Assembly: GCA_016869555.1 (NCBI GenBank)
Contig: VGDY01000004.1
Location: 1-61,388, forward strand
Direction: 5' to 3'
Source of the DNA: Alphaproteobacteria bacterium
Lineage (GTDB): Bacteria; Pseudomonadota; Alphaproteobacteria; Rhizobiales; Beijerinckiaceae
DNA length: 61,388 nucleotides
Part shown: one piece after another, positions 1 to 9,941 of the stretch
Layout of the letters: the number at the start of each line of letters is the position of its first letter
Numbering within the stretch: position 1 is the stretch's first letter
Notes under the pieces: generated by a model
Told to the model about the DNA's origin: nothing
Seen by the model: the letters and a program-made list of their open reading frames with translations, nothing else
Database searches by the model: none
Position numbers and translations under genes: made by a program

Positions 1-110
1 GAATCGCGGTCGATGTGGTATGTTCCTGCATGGCGTTGCTTCCTTTCGTGGAATCAGCACCCCGAGCCTAACGGCTCAAGGCGAGCAACGCCGCTCCTCC
101 TTTTTCAACA

Positions 111-917
111 ATGATCGGGACATCCCCCAATTTCCTCTCGGAAATCAACGCGCCGATCTATGCCTTCCCGGGCGGCAACGCCGCGATCGCCCGCGCAATG
201 GCGGCCCGGATTTCTCGCGCCGGCGAAGGGCGCATCGTCACCGGCGCCGCCGTCTATGCGATCGAGCCGGCGGAGGGCGGCTACGCCCGGGTCGGATGGT
301 TCGACGCGCTTCACCCCGGCGAGCCCCGCTGCCTCGAAGCGCGATGGGCGGTCGTCGCGGCGCCCTACTTCTTCTCGGGCCGCGTCCTGCGCGGGGTCGA
401 TCCTGCCACGACGTCCACAATGACCTCGCAGAAACAGGGCAGCTATCTCGTCGCCAATTGCTGTTTCGAGGGGCCTCCGCCGGAACTGCGGTACGACAGC
501 TGGGCGCTCGGCGCGCAGAGCTTCAGCGATGCGATCGACGCCACAGCGGCGCTGCCCGCCGCCGAGCGGCCCAAGGACCACAGCGTGCTCACCGTCTACG
601 CGCCGTTTCGTGACCCGCGCGCGGGCCGCTTGCGCCTGCTCGCGGGCGATCGCGCCGCCCTCGCCGCGCCGATCGTCGAAGAATTGCGGCGCTTTCTGCC
701 TGAGGCGTTCGGCGGCGCCCGGCTTGTCGAAGCGCGGCTGACGCGCTGGGGGCACCATCACCTTATCGCCGCGCCGGGTATCGTCGCGACGATGCGCGCC
801 TTGCCCAAGCGCTTCGGCAATGTTCTGCTCGCGCATTCGGACGGACAGGGGATGCCGGCGGTCGAGAGCGCGATCGTCGAAGCGCTGAGCGCCGTCGAGA
901 TCATCACGAAGGGCTGA
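111..917 (+). CDS. C-terminal part of an FAD-dependent amine oxidase-like oxidoreductase, probably truncated
   Basis: The 268-residue reading frame resembles the C-terminal half of flavin-dependent amine oxidases of the spermidine-dehydrogenase type. It contains a FPGGNAAIARAMA stretch like the substrate-domain motif of that family, and it ends with a region like the C-terminal FAD-contacting segment (NVLLAHSDGQGMP). The N-terminal Rossmann fold with GxGxxG is missing. The same frame upstream holds a stop at 69-71, and no Shine-Dalgarno sequence precedes the ATG at 111. It ends three bases before the convergent glmS stop. I read it as the remnant of a longer gene, cut by the window edge or by a frameshift. 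The family assignment is tentative. Confidence 0.5.
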   Translation: MIGTSPNFLSEINAPIYAFPGGNAAIARAMAARISRAGEGRIVTGAAVYAIEPAEGGYARVGWFDALHPGEPRCLEARWAVVAAPYFFSGRVLRGVDPATTSTMTSQKQGSYLVANCCFEGPPPELRYDSWALGAQSFSDAIDATAALPAAERPKDHSVLTVYAPFRDPRAGRLRLLAGDRAALAAPIVEELRRFLPEAFGGARLVEARLTRWGHHHLIAAPGIVATMRALPKRFGNVLLAHSDGQGMPAVESAIVEALSAVEIITKG

Positions 918-920
918 GCC

Positions 921-2750
921 CTACTCCACCGTCACGCTTTTTGCGAGATTGCGCGGCTGATCCACGTCTTTGCCCATGAAGGTCGCGACGTGATAGGCGA
1001 GGAGCTGCGCGGGAATGGCGTAAGCGATGACCGCGAACGGGCCCGCGACGCTCTCCGCCATTTCGATAAAGCCGGCGAGTTCCGCGGCCGCGGCGTCCCG
1101 CGCATGCGGCGATCCGATCAGGATCAAATGTCCGCCGCGCGCGGCGACTTCCTGGAGATTGGAAACGGTCTTCTCAAGACTTGCGTCCGGGGGCGCCAGC
1201 ACGATCACCGGCATGGCGTAGTCGATGAGCGCGATCGGCCCATGTTTCAATTCGCCCGCCGCATAGCCCTCCGCATGGATATAGGAAAGCTCCTTGAGCT
1301 TCAGCGCGCCTTCCAGGGCCAGAGGAAAAGCCGGGCCGCGGCCGAGATAGAGCACGCTCGACGCCCGCGCCACGTCGCGCGCCACCGGTTCAATCTGCGC
1401 CTCGCGCGCCAGCGCCTGCGCCATCTGCCCCGGCGCGGCGACGAGTTCCGCAACGAGTTCGCGTTCGCGCTCCCGGCTCAGCACGCCGCGCGCCCGGCCC
1501 AGCGCCAGCGCCAGACAGGCGAAGACCGCGAGCTGGCAGGTGAAGGCCTTGGTCGAGGCGACGCCGATCTCGGGTCCCGCCAAGGTCTGGGCGACCGTAT
1601 CGCTCTCGCGGGCGATCGTCGATGTTTCGACGTTGACGATCGAGAGAATGTGCTGGCCATGTTCGCGGGCGTAGCGCAGCGCGGCGAGCGTATCGGCGGT
1701 TTCGCCGGATTGCGAAACGAGAATGGTCAGCCCGTTCTCCGGCAGCGGCGCTTCGCGGTAACGAAATTCCGAGGCGATATCGATTTCTACCGACAGGCGG
1801 GCGAAGCGCTCCAGCCAGTAACGCGCCACCAGCCCGGCGTAATAGGCGGTGCCGCAGGCCGAAATGGTCACGCGCGACAGCGCCCGCGGATCGAATTTGA
1901 GGTCGAAGGGCAGGCGCACGACGCCCTCGGCGAGATCGAGATAATGCGCCAGCGTGCGGCCGACGACCTCCGGCTGCTCGTGGATTTCCTTGGCCATGAA
2001 ATGGCGGTAGTTGCCCTTGTCGACCACGAAGGAGCCGGCGACGAGCGGCTGGAAGCGCCGCTCGACCGGCGCGTCATGGGCGTCATGGAAGCGCACGCCT
2101 TCGCGCGTCAGCGTCACCCAATCGCCCTCGTCGAGATAGGCGATCGAGGTGGCGAATGGCGCGAGCGCGAGAGCGTCGGAGCCCAGATAGACGCCCTCGT
2201 CGCTCTTGCCGACGGCGAGCGGCGAACCGCGCCTCGCGCCGATCAGGAGATCATTCTCGCCCTCGAAAAGAAATGCGAGCGCGAAGGCGCCCTTGAGCCG
2301 TTTCAACGCCGCCGCGACGGCTTTCTCCGGCGTCGCGCCGTCGCGCATTTCGTCGGCGACGAGATGGGCGACGGCCTCGGAATCGGTTTCGGTCGAAAAG
2401 ACATGGCCTTTCGCCGTCAGTTCGGCGCGCAATTCGCGGAAATTCTCGATGATGCCGTTATGGACCACGGCGACGCGGTCGTTGGCGTGCGGGTGGGCGT
2501 TGGTCTCATTAGGCTTGCCATGCGTCGCCCAGCGCGTGTGGCCGATGCCGACGGCGCCGTAGAGCGGCGTGGAGGCGAGCTTTTCCTCGAGGTTTTTCAG
2601 CTTGCCGCTGGCGCGCAGGCGGGTCAGCCGGCCGTTCTCCAGCGTGGCGAGCCCTGCGGAATCATAGCCGCGATATTCCAGACGCTTGAGCGATTCGACG
2701 ATCTTGCCCGCGACCGGACCCGTTCCAATAATGCCTACAATGCCGCACAT
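921..2750 (-). CDS. glmS: glutamine--fructose-6-phosphate aminotransferase (isomerizing)
   Basis: Converts fructose-6-phosphate and glutamine into glucosamine-6-phosphate, the first step towards UDP-GlcNAc for peptidoglycan and LPS, in the cytoplasm. The 609-residue product has the family's usual length. The start at 2750 is chosen because the mature protein must begin with the nucleophilic Cys2 (MCGIVGIIG), and GGAGG lies just upstream; a further in-frame ATG at 2762 would bury that cysteine. The N-terminal glutaminase domain (GHTRWATHG, HPHAND, HNGIIEN) is followed by two SIS domains (SACGTAYYAG, SQSGETADT, ASTKAFT) and the C-terminal DQPRNLAKSVTVE tail. glmU lies 1.4 kb upstream on the same strand. 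Confidence 0.97.
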   Translation of the reverse strand: MCGIVGIIGTGPVAGKIVESLKRLEYRGYDSAGLATLENGRLTRLRASGKLKNLEEKLASTPLYGAVGIGHTRWATHGKPNETNAHPHANDRVAVVHNGIIENFRELRAELTAKGHVFSTETDSEAVAHLVADEMRDGATPEKAVAAALKRLKGAFALAFLFEGENDLLIGARRGSPLAVGKSDEGVYLGSDALALAPFATSIAYLDEGDWVTLTREGVRFHDAHDAPVERRFQPLVAGSFVVDKGNYRHFMAKEIHEQPEVVGRTLAHYLDLAEGVVRLPFDLKFDPRALSRVTISACGTAYYAGLVARYWLERFARLSVEIDIASEFRYREAPLPENGLTILVSQSGETADTLAALRYAREHGQHILSIVNVETSTIARESDTVAQTLAGPEIGVASTKAFTCQLAVFACLALALGRARGVLSRERERELVAELVAAPGQMAQALAREAQIEPVARDVARASSVLYLGRGPAFPLALEGALKLKELSYIHAEGYAAGELKHGPIALIDYAMPVIVLAPPDASLEKTVSNLQEVAARGGHLILIGSPHARDAAAAELAGFIEMAESVAGPFAVIAYAIPAQLLAYHVATFMGKDVDQPRNLAKSVTVE

Positions 2751-2864
2751 GACGACCTCCAAAGCGATAATAGCAGGAGCGCCGCCAAAGCGGATCGGCG
2801 CGGGAGCGAGACGGGATTCAAGGTTAAGGGCGGCTCCGGCCTGTTCGCGTCGCTGCAGACTTCA

Positions 2865-3257
2865 TTAGCGATAGGCGCGCACGTCGGTCGCCGAAAAGTC
2901 GGCGCCTTTGAAAAGCAGCGGCCAATCTAGCGTCTTGGCGAGCTCATAAGCGGCGCAATCGGCGAGATTGAGCCGCACTTTGGGATCGACGCCCTTGCCG
3001 TAGCGCGCATAGGCGGCGATCGCCGCGCGCGCCTGCGCCGCGTCGAAGGCGGCGATTTCGATCTCGAATTCCGCCATTAGCCGCCACATGAGCGCAACGC
3101 CGTCCTCGCCCAGGCGCGCACGCAAAACGCATGCGGACTCATGCACATTCACCGCAGACATCACGCCACGCCCGAGAATGACGATTGACTCGAACGCCTC
3201 CCTTTCCGGCTCGTTCAGGACTATGGCGATCAATGCCGAGCTATCGACGACGATCAT
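2865..3257 (-). CDS. vapC: VapC-type PIN-domain ribonuclease toxin
   Basis: A 130-residue PIN-domain protein, the toxin of a type II toxin-antitoxin pair. These enzymes are Mg-dependent endoribonucleases that cleave tRNA or rRNA when the antitoxin is lost. The fold signature is visible: MIVVDSSALIAIVLNEPE at the N-terminus (first catalytic Asp at residue 5), a mid-protein acidic residue, and the C-terminal NLADCAAYELA and LLFKGADF segments carrying the remaining acidic ligands. Its start overlaps the stop of the upstream antitoxin by four bases, the usual translationally coupled order. Its cellular target cannot be read from the sequence. Confidence 0.9.
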   Translation of the reverse strand: MIVVDSSALIAIVLNEPEREAFESIVILGRGVMSAVNVHESACVLRARLGEDGVALMWRLMAEFEIEIAAFDAAQARAAIAAYARYGKGVDPKVRLNLADCAAYELAKTLDWPLLFKGADFSATDVRAYR

Positions 3258-3526
3258 AGCTCGTTGATGTCGTCCATGATTTCCTGCGGAGAACGCGGAT
3301 CGAGAATCGGCAGAGCCGCGATTTCCGCGACGAGTTGGTCGATGCAGGCTTTTTTCGCAGCGATCTCGGCGTCGCTCAAAGCGCGCGCGGATCGCCGCGA
3401 CGGCGACACGCCCGCCGCGCGCGCGGACTCTTCCAGCGCCTGACGGACGGCCTCGTCGACAGAAACCCGCCGGGCCGCCGCGAGGCGCTCGGCCAGGGCC
3501 TCGGTCTCTTGGGAAAGCGCGATCAT
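3254..3526 (-). CDS. vapB: VapB-family antitoxin (Rv0623-like)
   Basis: A 90-residue protein directly upstream of the PIN-domain toxin, with the antitoxin-first, overlapping arrangement typical of VapBC. The N-terminal MIALSQETEALAERLAAA resembles the DNA-binding region of short VapB/transcription factors (Rv0623-like). The acidic, charged C-terminus (SPQEIMDDINEL) would wrap the toxin. It probably autorepresses the operon. ATG 3526 is preferred over the GTG at 3535 because the family begins with M-x-L; no strong ribosome site separates the two. Confidence 0.8.
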   Translation of the reverse strand: MIALSQETEALAERLAAARRVSVDEAVRQALEESARAAGVSPSRRSARALSDAEIAAKKACIDQLVAEIAALPILDPRSPQEIMDDINEL

Positions 3527-3610
3527 GGCGCGCACTCTAGCATAGGCGGGAAAGAAAGTCCGGCCTGCCTTGTTTTCAGCGGCTCGCCGGTTTGAAGCAG
3601 CCTGAGCCTC

Positions 3611-4102
3611 TTACTTGGTCTCCTTGCGCGGATCTTCCTTGGGATCGGCATAGGCGATGCCCCATGGCCCGGTCGCGATCAGTTCGACGATCGTTTCCTC
3701 ATCGGTTGTCCAGACAAAATGCGCATGACCGGCCGGCAAGGCGAAACTGGCGCCCGCATTCAGCACGCCGCCCTTTCGCGCATCGAATTTTTCGCCCATG
3801 CCATTCCCCAATTTCCCGGTCAGAACGGTGACGACCTCGGCAAAGGGATGCGTGTGGGACGGGATTTTATAATTCGGCGGAAATTTGAGATAGGCGATAA
3901 ACACGCCCGCCTTGCTTGGGTCGCCGACCAATAGCGCGCTCTTGGCGCCTTTCGGGAGGATTGGCTCGTCTGCCCATGGAAGCCTATCCGTCGTGAAGGT
4001 TTCCACGGCGTCTACGATCATGCGATCAATTTTTTGATCGGCTTGCGCATATCCAGAGCCTGCAACAGTGAGCAAAATCGCGGCGGCCGGCAGGATTCTC
4101 AT
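3611..4102 (-). CDS. exported cupin-domain protein
   Basis: A 163-residue protein. The start at 4102 follows an AAAGGCGAAG ribosome site and opens with a clear signal peptide (MRILPAAAILLTVAGSGYAQA). The rest is a single cupin barrel: the metal-binding motif 1 is seen in SHTHPFAEVVTVLTGKL (His-x-His and a downstream Glu) and motif 2 in LPAGHAHFVW. Substrate and metal are unknown; many such small periplasmic cupins have no assigned function. It lies between glmU and vapBC on the same strand, with no obvious functional link. Confidence 0.82.
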   Translation of the reverse strand: MRILPAAAILLTVAGSGYAQADQKIDRMIVDAVETFTTDRLPWADEPILPKGAKSALLVGDPSKAGVFIAYLKFPPNYKIPSHTHPFAEVVTVLTGKLGNGMGEKFDARKGGVLNAGASFALPAGHAHFVWTTDEETIVELIATGPWGIAYADPKEDPRKETK

Positions 4103-4199
4103 GAAGCTTCGCCTTTCATGCGATCGGGCGTCCTTTGTCAGCCTGCGCGTTCGAACCTGCAAGGCCGGGGACAGATTGGTCTCTCCTCAACCCGATCGG

Positions 4200-5561
4200 C
4201 TATTCTCCCTTCGCCTTCTTCGCCGTCTGAGTCGCGCGAAACGAGACCGCCCAGCCCGCTTTCTCCATCTGCCGGCCGCGCGCCACCGCGAGCGAATCGG
4301 GCGCGACATCCTTGGTGATGACCGAACCCGAGCCGACATAGGCGCCCTGCCCGATCGTCACCGGCGCGACAAGTGAGGAATTGGAGCCGATGAAGGCGTG
4401 GTCGCCGATCGTCGTGCGATATTTGAGAAAGCCGTCGTAATTGCAGGTGATGGTTCCGGCGCCGATATTGGCGTGTTCGCCAATGTCGGCGTCGCCGATA
4501 TAGCTCAAATGATTGACCTTGGCGTCTTGCGCGACAGTGGCGTTCTTGATCTCGACGAAATTCCCGACCTTGGCTCTTGCGGCGAGCGCCGCGCCCGGCC
4601 GCAACCGCGCGAAGGGGCCGATCGTCGCGCCCTTTCCGACGCTTGCGCCTTCAAGATGCGAGAAGGAATGGATGACGGCGCCGTCGGCGATCGTGACGCC
4701 GGGACCGATGACGACATGCGGCTCGATCGTCACGTCGCGGCCGATCAGCGTGTCGGCGCTTAGAAACACGGTTTCCGGCGCGATCATCGTCGCGCCGCCC
4801 GCCATGGCGGCGCGGCGCAGGCGCGCCTGGGCGACGGCTTCGGCCTGAGCGAGCTGGATTCGGTCGTTGACGCCGAGCACTTCCCTTTCGTCGGCGATGA
4901 CGACCTTCGCTTCGCGGCCGTCGGCGCGCGCGAGTTCGACGACGTCGGTGAGATAGAACTCGCCCTTGGCGTTTTTATTGTCGATCTTTTCGAGCAGGTG
5001 GAGCGCATGGGCGCCGTCGATCGCCATCAACCCGCCATTGCAGAGCGTGACCGCGCGTTCCTCGTCGCTCGCGTCCTTCTCCTCGCGGATTGCGACAAGG
5101 CGGCCAGACGGGTCGCGCAACAGCCGTCCGTAGCCGAAGGGGTTATAGGCTTCAAAGCCGAGAACCGCGACTTCGGCGCCCTCGGCGATGGCGGCGCGCA
5201 TTGCGCCGATCGTCGGCGCGGTCAACAGCGGCGTATCGGCGAAAAGCACGAGGAGGTCGTCGCACCCTTCTGCGATCGCGCCGCGCGCGGCAAGGACGGC
5301 ATGCGCCGTGCCGCGCCTCTCGCTCTGGACGAACATTTGCGCGTCGGGGACGCAGCGGCGCGCCTCGGCGCCGACGCGGTCACAATCGGGGCCGACGATC
5401 ACCGCGACCCGGCCGACTCCCGCCGCGACCGCGCTCGACAGCACATTGGCGAGCATGGACCGGCCGGCGACCTCATGCAGCGCCTTTGGGCGGTCGGATT
5501 TCATCCTCGTGCCTTCGCCGGCGGCGAGGACGATCGCGAGCGCGCTTCTTTTTGTCGGCAT
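4200..5561 (-). CDS. glmU: bifunctional UDP-N-acetylglucosamine pyrophosphorylase / glucosamine-1-phosphate N-acetyltransferase
   Basis: Makes UDP-GlcNAc from glucosamine-1-phosphate in two steps, acetylation then uridylylation. The 453-residue product starts at 5561 ([20 protein letters not shown]); the open frame extends 40 codons further upstream but the family N-terminus fits 5561. The uridyltransferase signature [17 protein letters not shown] is at the N-terminus, CNGG and YLTDV follow in that domain, and a left-handed beta-helix of hexapeptide repeats (residues about 255-430, for example VGNFVEIKN and [11 protein letters not shown]) forms the acetyltransferase part. It acts downstream of GlmS, encoded nearby on the same strand. 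Confidence 0.97.
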   Translation of the reverse strand: MPTKRSALAIVLAAGEGTRMKSDRPKALHEVAGRSMLANVLSSAVAAGVGRVAVIVGPDCDRVGAEARRCVPDAQMFVQSERRGTAHAVLAARGAIAEGCDDLLVLFADTPLLTAPTIGAMRAAIAEGAEVAVLGFEAYNPFGYGRLLRDPSGRLVAIREEKDASDEERAVTLCNGGLMAIDGAHALHLLEKIDNKNAKGEFYLTDVVELARADGREAKVVIADEREVLGVNDRIQLAQAEAVAQARLRRAAMAGGATMIAPETVFLSADTLIGRDVTIEPHVVIGPGVTIADGAVIHSFSHLEGASVGKGATIGPFARLRPGAALAARAKVGNFVEIKNATVAQDAKVNHLSYIGDADIGEHANIGAGTITCNYDGFLKYRTTIGDHAFIGSNSSLVAPVTIGQGAYVGSGSVITKDVAPDSLAVARGRQMEKAGWAVSFRATQTAKKAKGE

Positions 5562-5806
5562 CGGACGCCCAGGGCTAGTCGTTGCGAAAGGAAACGGCGG
5601 AGCGGCGCCGCTTGAGCCGCGGTTCTGGCAGATTCGAGCGGCAGAGCGCAAGGCGCCGCGGCCTTCTCGCGCAGCCCCCAAAAACCGCCAAGAAAACCAT
5701 TTTGTCTCCTTAGCTTTCTTGTATAGAGGGACTGTCGCCAGCCCAGCGCCGCAAAAGGCTCAATCGCCCGTTCTGGATCGCTCGGATCGGCTTCCTTTGG
5801 TAGCTC

Positions 5807-7351
5807 ATGTTCGAACGTCGAGATGTTTTGAAAGCGGGCCTGGGCGCAATAGCGGCGGGAATCGTCCCGCCGCCGTCACGCGCGGCGGCGGCTGGCCAGA
5901 CGGCGAACCCGACGGTTCCGGAGTCGGCGCCTTTTTCGCGGGACATGGTCGTCGAGCTGGCGCGCGCGCTGGCGGCAAAGCCCTATACGCCGCCGCGGAC
6001 CGACCTGCCCGAGCCTTTCGCCAATCTCTCCTACGAACAGTTCGTCGGAATCAAGACGAAGCCGGACTCGGCGATCTGGCGCAAGGAAAACGCCGGTTTC
6101 AGCATCGAGCCGCTTCACCGCGGCCATATCTTTGCCGCCGCGGTGGACATCTACCTCGTCGAGGACGCCGCCGCCGTACGGCTGCCGTATGAAAGGCGCT
6201 GCTTCGACTATGGCGCGCTCAATGTCCCGGATGCGCTGCCCGACCTGCGATTCTCGGGTTTTCGGGTGCTTCACGCGCAGCATGGCGAGGCTGAAGCGGA
6301 ACTTGCCATATTTCAAGGGGCGAGCTTCTATCGCGCGGTCGCGCGCGGACAGAATCTCGGCGTGACGGCTCGCGGTCTGTCGATTCGGACCGCCGATCCG
6401 CGCGGCGAGGAGTTTCCCGCGTTTCGAAGCTTCTGGATCGAGAAGCCCGCCCTGGGCGACAACGCCCTCGTCATCCATGCGCTGCTCGATTCTCCGAGCG
6501 TCGCCGGCGTTTACCGCTTCACGCTGCGGCCGGGCGAAGCGACGCTCATCGACACGGAACTGACGCTTTACCCGCGAACGGGAATCGATCATTTCGGACT
6601 GGCCGGCTTTGCGGCCGCCTCGCTCTTCACGCCGCTCGACCGCGCCAGGCCCGACGACTGGCGGCCGATGGTCGCCGACATCAACGGCATTCAGATGCTC
6701 ACCGGCCAGCGCGAATGGCTTTGGCGACCGGTGTCAAACCGCGAGAATTTGCAATTCTCTTCTTTCGTCGACGGCAATCCGCAGGGCTTCGGTTCGCTGA
6801 TCCGGCAGCGCGACATCGACGACTATCAGGACGACCAGCAGCATTGGGAGCGTCGTCCGTCGCTGTGGGTCGAACCGCTCGGCGAATGGGGCGAAGGCGC
6901 CCTGCAGCTTGTCGAGATTCCTTCGGAATCTGAAATCAACGCCAATATCGTCGCCTATTGGCGGCCCAAAGCCGCGCTCGTCGCCGGCAAGGAGGCGTCC
7001 TTCGCCTATCGGCAGTTCTGGTGCTGGGAGCCGCCGGCGCGGCCGCCGCTGGCGATCGCCGCGAGCGCGCGCTCCGGCCGCGCGCCGGCGGTCAAGCTTC
7101 GCCGTTTTGTTGTCGTCTTTTCCGGCGATCTATTGGCCGACCCGCAGCGCACCGCGCAACTAAAAGCGGCGTTGACGACCTCTCCCGGATTGGCGACCAA
7201 TATTCAGACCTATTTGAATGCGTCAGCGAAGTCGTGCCGCGTCGTCTTCGATGTCGACCCCTCCGGCGCGAACTACTGCGAGCTTCGGCTCGTTCTGCAG
7301 TCGGACGAACGCCCGATCAGCGAGACCTGGCTTTACCGATGGACGTCGTGA
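5807..7351 (+). CDS. opgG: periplasmic glucan biosynthesis protein OpgG/MdoG family
   Basis: A 514-residue protein required for making osmoregulated periplasmic glucans, acting in the periplasm on the nascent beta-glucan backbone. A twin-arginine-like signal (MFERRDVLKAGLGAIAAG) starts it, as in OpgD-type members. The conserved family core is visible (YEQFVGIKTKPDSAIW, SFWIEKP, FSSFVDGNPQGFGSL, RRPSLWVEPLGEWGEG). Its end overlaps the start of opgH by 13 bases, the standard opgGH arrangement. OpgG and OpgD are hard to separate by eye; the Tat-like signal leans towards OpgD, the opgH linkage towards OpgG. Confidence 0.93.
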   Translation: MFERRDVLKAGLGAIAAGIVPPPSRAAAAGQTANPTVPESAPFSRDMVVELARALAAKPYTPPRTDLPEPFANLSYEQFVGIKTKPDSAIWRKENAGFSIEPLHRGHIFAAAVDIYLVEDAAAVRLPYERRCFDYGALNVPDALPDLRFSGFRVLHAQHGEAEAELAIFQGASFYRAVARGQNLGVTARGLSIRTADPRGEEFPAFRSFWIEKPALGDNALVIHALLDSPSVAGVYRFTLRPGEATLIDTELTLYPRTGIDHFGLAGFAAASLFTPLDRARPDDWRPMVADINGIQMLTGQREWLWRPVSNRENLQFSSFVDGNPQGFGSLIRQRDIDDYQDDQQHWERRPSLWVEPLGEWGEGALQLVEIPSESEINANIVAYWRPKAALVAGKEASFAYRQFWCWEPPARPPLAIAASARSGRAPAVKLRRFVVVFSGDLLADPQRTAQLKAALTTSPGLATNIQTYLNASAKSCRVVFDVDPSGANYCELRLVLQSDERPISETWLYRWTS

Positions 7352-9567
7352 CTTTCGCCGCCTTAGACAAACCGCCGCCGGCCATGGAACGGAGAAGCGT
7401 CGATTCCGACCCAGCCGCCGCGCCGCCGACTCCGATGGAGAGCCGGTTGTCGATGCCGGCGCAGAATATTTTCAAATTCGACGCTCGCCAGCGTCGGAAA
7501 GCCGAGGCGCCATGGCTGTGGCGTACGCCGTGGCTTGCGCGAATCGTAACCTTTGGCGGCGGTTTCGCGCTGACCGCCTATGGCGCCCATGAAATGTATA
7601 AGGTCGTCGACGTCGGCGGCGTGACGATGTTGAAGTGGGCGCTGCTGGCCTTGTTCGTGCTCAATTTTTCCTGGATCGCCCTCTCCTTTGCGAGCTGCCT
7701 CGTCGGTTTCGCCCTGCTGATGCGCCGGCGCCGGCGCCCGCCCCTGCCGTCGGCGCTTGCCGAGACCACGGCCGTGGTGATGCCGATCTACAATGAGGCG
7801 CCAAGCCGGGTCTTCGCCGCCTTGCAGACTATCTACGAAGACGTGCAGGCGACCGGCCTTGGCGCGCATTTCGATTGGTTTTTCCTGTCCGATACGACCA
7901 ATCCCGATATTTGGATCGCGGAGGAGCGCGCCTTCGTCGCGATCCGCCGGCGGCTCGGCCCGCAAGCCCGCATCTTCTATAGGCGGCGCGAAAAGAATTC
8001 GGCGCGCAAGGCCGGCAATATCGAGGATTTCGTCTCGCGTTGGGGCGGCGCCTATAAGCACATGGTCGTGCTCGACGCCGACAGCCTGATGTCCGGCCCG
8101 ACCATCGTGCAGCTCGCCGCCGCGATGGAGGCCGACCCCGACAGCGGCATCATTCAAACGCTGCCGCTGATCGTCAATCGCAACACCCTGTTCGCCAGGG
8201 TCCAACAATTCGCCGCGCGCATCTATGGTCCGGTGATCGCGGCCGGGCTGTCGGCCTGGATGGGCCGCGACGGCAATTATTGGGGCCATAACGCCATCAT
8301 CCGCACCGAAGCCTTCGCCAGGCACTGCGGCCTCCCGGACTTACGCGGCCGTCCGCCCTGGGGCGGCCACATCCTCTCTCACGACTTCGTCGAGGCGGCG
8401 CTGATCCGGCGCGCCGGCTATGCCGTCTATATGGTGCCGACGCTCGGCGGCTCATTTGAAGAAAGCCCGCCGTCGCTGATCGATCTGTCGATTCGTGACC
8501 GTCGCTGGTGTCAGGGCAATCTACAGCATGCGCGCGTCTTGTTCGGCAAAGGCTTTCATTGGGCGTCGCGACAGCATTTTCTCACCGGCATTTTCGGCTA
8601 TCTGACTTCGCCGCTGTGGCTGTTGCAGCTGCTCATCGGCATCTTGATCGTTTTCCAGGCGAGCTATTTCCGGCCGGAATATTTCACCGGCGAATTCGTG
8701 CTTTTCCCGACCTTCCCGCGGTTCGACGCCGAGCGGTCGCTCGAACTCTTCGGCCTCACCATGGGCATCCTGCTCGCGCCCAAGGCGTTGGGTCTGATCG
8801 TCGCCGTCGCCGAGCCGGAAACGCGCAAAGGCTCCGGCGGCGTGATCATGCTGCTGATCTCGACGGCTTTCGAAATCGTGCTGTCGGCTCTGCTCGCGCC
8901 GATCATGATGCTGATCCAGACCGGCCATGTGCTGCACATCGTCTTTGGGTTCGACACCGGATGGGATCCGCAGCGACGGGACGACGGCTCCGTGCCCTTT
9001 ATGGATATTGTCCGTCGGCATTTCTGGCACGTTGCGCTCGGATTTTTGAGCCTGATCGCCGGCTTCATGATTTCGCCCTCGCTCGTCGCCTGGATGTCGC
9101 CGACGATCGCCGGCCTGGTGCTCGCGATTTTCATCTCCTGGGTGACAAGTCAGCGTTGGCTCGGTTTGGTCTTTCGGCGCGCCGGCGTGCTGAACACTCC
9201 CGAAGAAACGACGACGCCGCCGATCGCCAAGCGCGGCAGGGCGCTGACCAAGACCCTCGCCCGCGGCGGCGAAGACGACGTCAACGGTCTGCTCGCGATT
9301 CACGCCGACCCGGAGTTGCGCGAACTGCATGAAGACTGGCTGCCGACTCGCCGCCCCCGGCAGCGCGGGCAGATCAGCGCCGACCGCGCTTTGGCCGAAG
9401 CGAAAATCGCCGACGCCGAGACGATCGAGGACGCGGTCAATTGGCTGAACCGCGGCGAGCGGCTGGTGGCGCTCTCCGACCGCGCGTTGATCGGCATGGT
9501 CGCGCGCCTGCCGCGCCGCGCCGAACTCGCGACCGCGGCGCAAAGAACCGCGCACGCCGCAGAGTGA
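7339..9567 (+). CDS. opgH: glucans biosynthesis glucosyltransferase MdoH/OpgH
   Basis: An inner-membrane GT2-family glucosyltransferase of 742 residues that polymerises UDP-glucose into the beta-glucan backbone and passes it to the periplasm. ATG 7339 is chosen, overlapping opgG. The order is: cytoplasmic N-terminus, two membrane helices (about residues 59-145), the glycosyltransferase domain with MPIYNE, DADSLMSG, and RDRRWCQGN as the QxxRW-like motif, then several C-terminal helices. The last 100 residues are charged and cytoplasmic. It is translationally coupled to opgG. Confidence 0.95.
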   Translation: MDVVTFAALDKPPPAMERRSVDSDPAAAPPTPMESRLSMPAQNIFKFDARQRRKAEAPWLWRTPWLARIVTFGGGFALTAYGAHEMYKVVDVGGVTMLKWALLALFVLNFSWIALSFASCLVGFALLMRRRRRPPLPSALAETTAVVMPIYNEAPSRVFAALQTIYEDVQATGLGAHFDWFFLSDTTNPDIWIAEERAFVAIRRRLGPQARIFYRRREKNSARKAGNIEDFVSRWGGAYKHMVVLDADSLMSGPTIVQLAAAMEADPDSGIIQTLPLIVNRNTLFARVQQFAARIYGPVIAAGLSAWMGRDGNYWGHNAIIRTEAFARHCGLPDLRGRPPWGGHILSHDFVEAALIRRAGYAVYMVPTLGGSFEESPPSLIDLSIRDRRWCQGNLQHARVLFGKGFHWASRQHFLTGIFGYLTSPLWLLQLLIGILIVFQASYFRPEYFTGEFVLFPTFPRFDAERSLELFGLTMGILLAPKALGLIVAVAEPETRKGSGGVIMLLISTAFEIVLSALLAPIMMLIQTGHVLHIVFGFDTGWDPQRRDDGSVPFMDIVRRHFWHVALGFLSLIAGFMISPSLVAWMSPTIAGLVLAIFISWVTSQRWLGLVFRRAGVLNTPEETTTPPIAKRGRALTKTLARGGEDDVNGLLAIHADPELRELHEDWLPTRRPRQRGQISADRALAEAKIADAETIEDAVNWLNRGERLVALSDRALIGMVARLPRRAELATAAQRTAHAAE

Positions 9568-9596
9568 ATCGCGCTCAGGATGAGGCTGGCCGACCG

Positions 9597-9941
9597 GTGA
9601 CTCGCATATACAAAATCGTCTCGCGCGCTGACTGGGACGCGGCGGAAGTTTCCGGCATATTCAACGGCGCCGCGATCGACATCGCCGACGGCTTCATTCA
9701 CTTATCAACTGCTGAGCAGGTCGAGGAAACGGCCGCGAAATATTTTGCCGGTCGAACCGATTTGCTGCTCGTCGCGGTGGACGCCGCCGCGCTCGGCGAG
9801 GCGCTCGAATGGGAAGTCTCGCGCGGCGGCGCGCTGTTCCCGCATCTTTACGCGCCGCTTCCTTTCGAGAAAATCGCGCGCGTCGATCCGCTTCATGTCG
9901 GCGCGGACGGCCGGCATGACTTTTCTAACATTCTCGAATGA
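9597..9941 (+). CDS. DUF952 family protein
   Basis: A 114-residue protein beginning at GTG 9597 ([16 protein letters not shown]), preceded by AGGATGAGG. The family signature [22 protein letters not shown] and the closing [17 protein letters not shown] match DUF952, small cytoplasmic proteins of unknown function related in fold to ADP-ribosyl-type folds. The stop overlaps the pyrD start by four bases, so the two are very probably co-transcribed; this DUF952-pyrD pairing is, from memory, common in Rhizobiales. Confidence 0.85.
   Translation: MTRIYKIVSRADWDAAEVSGIFNGAAIDIADGFIHLSTAEQVEETAAKYFAGRTDLLLVAVDAAALGEALEWEVSRGGALFPHLYAPLPFEKIARVDPLHVGADGRHDFSNILE

Noticed and set aside
990-2930. Very long plus-strand open frame (646 codons) opposite glmS
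   Set aside because: It is the antisense shadow of glmS in GC-rich DNA; the composition is Arg-rich with no domain.
921-5561. glmS-glmU region considered as a genomic island because of the VapBC pair
   Set aside because: No integrase, tRNA or direct repeats, and base composition matches the neighbours.
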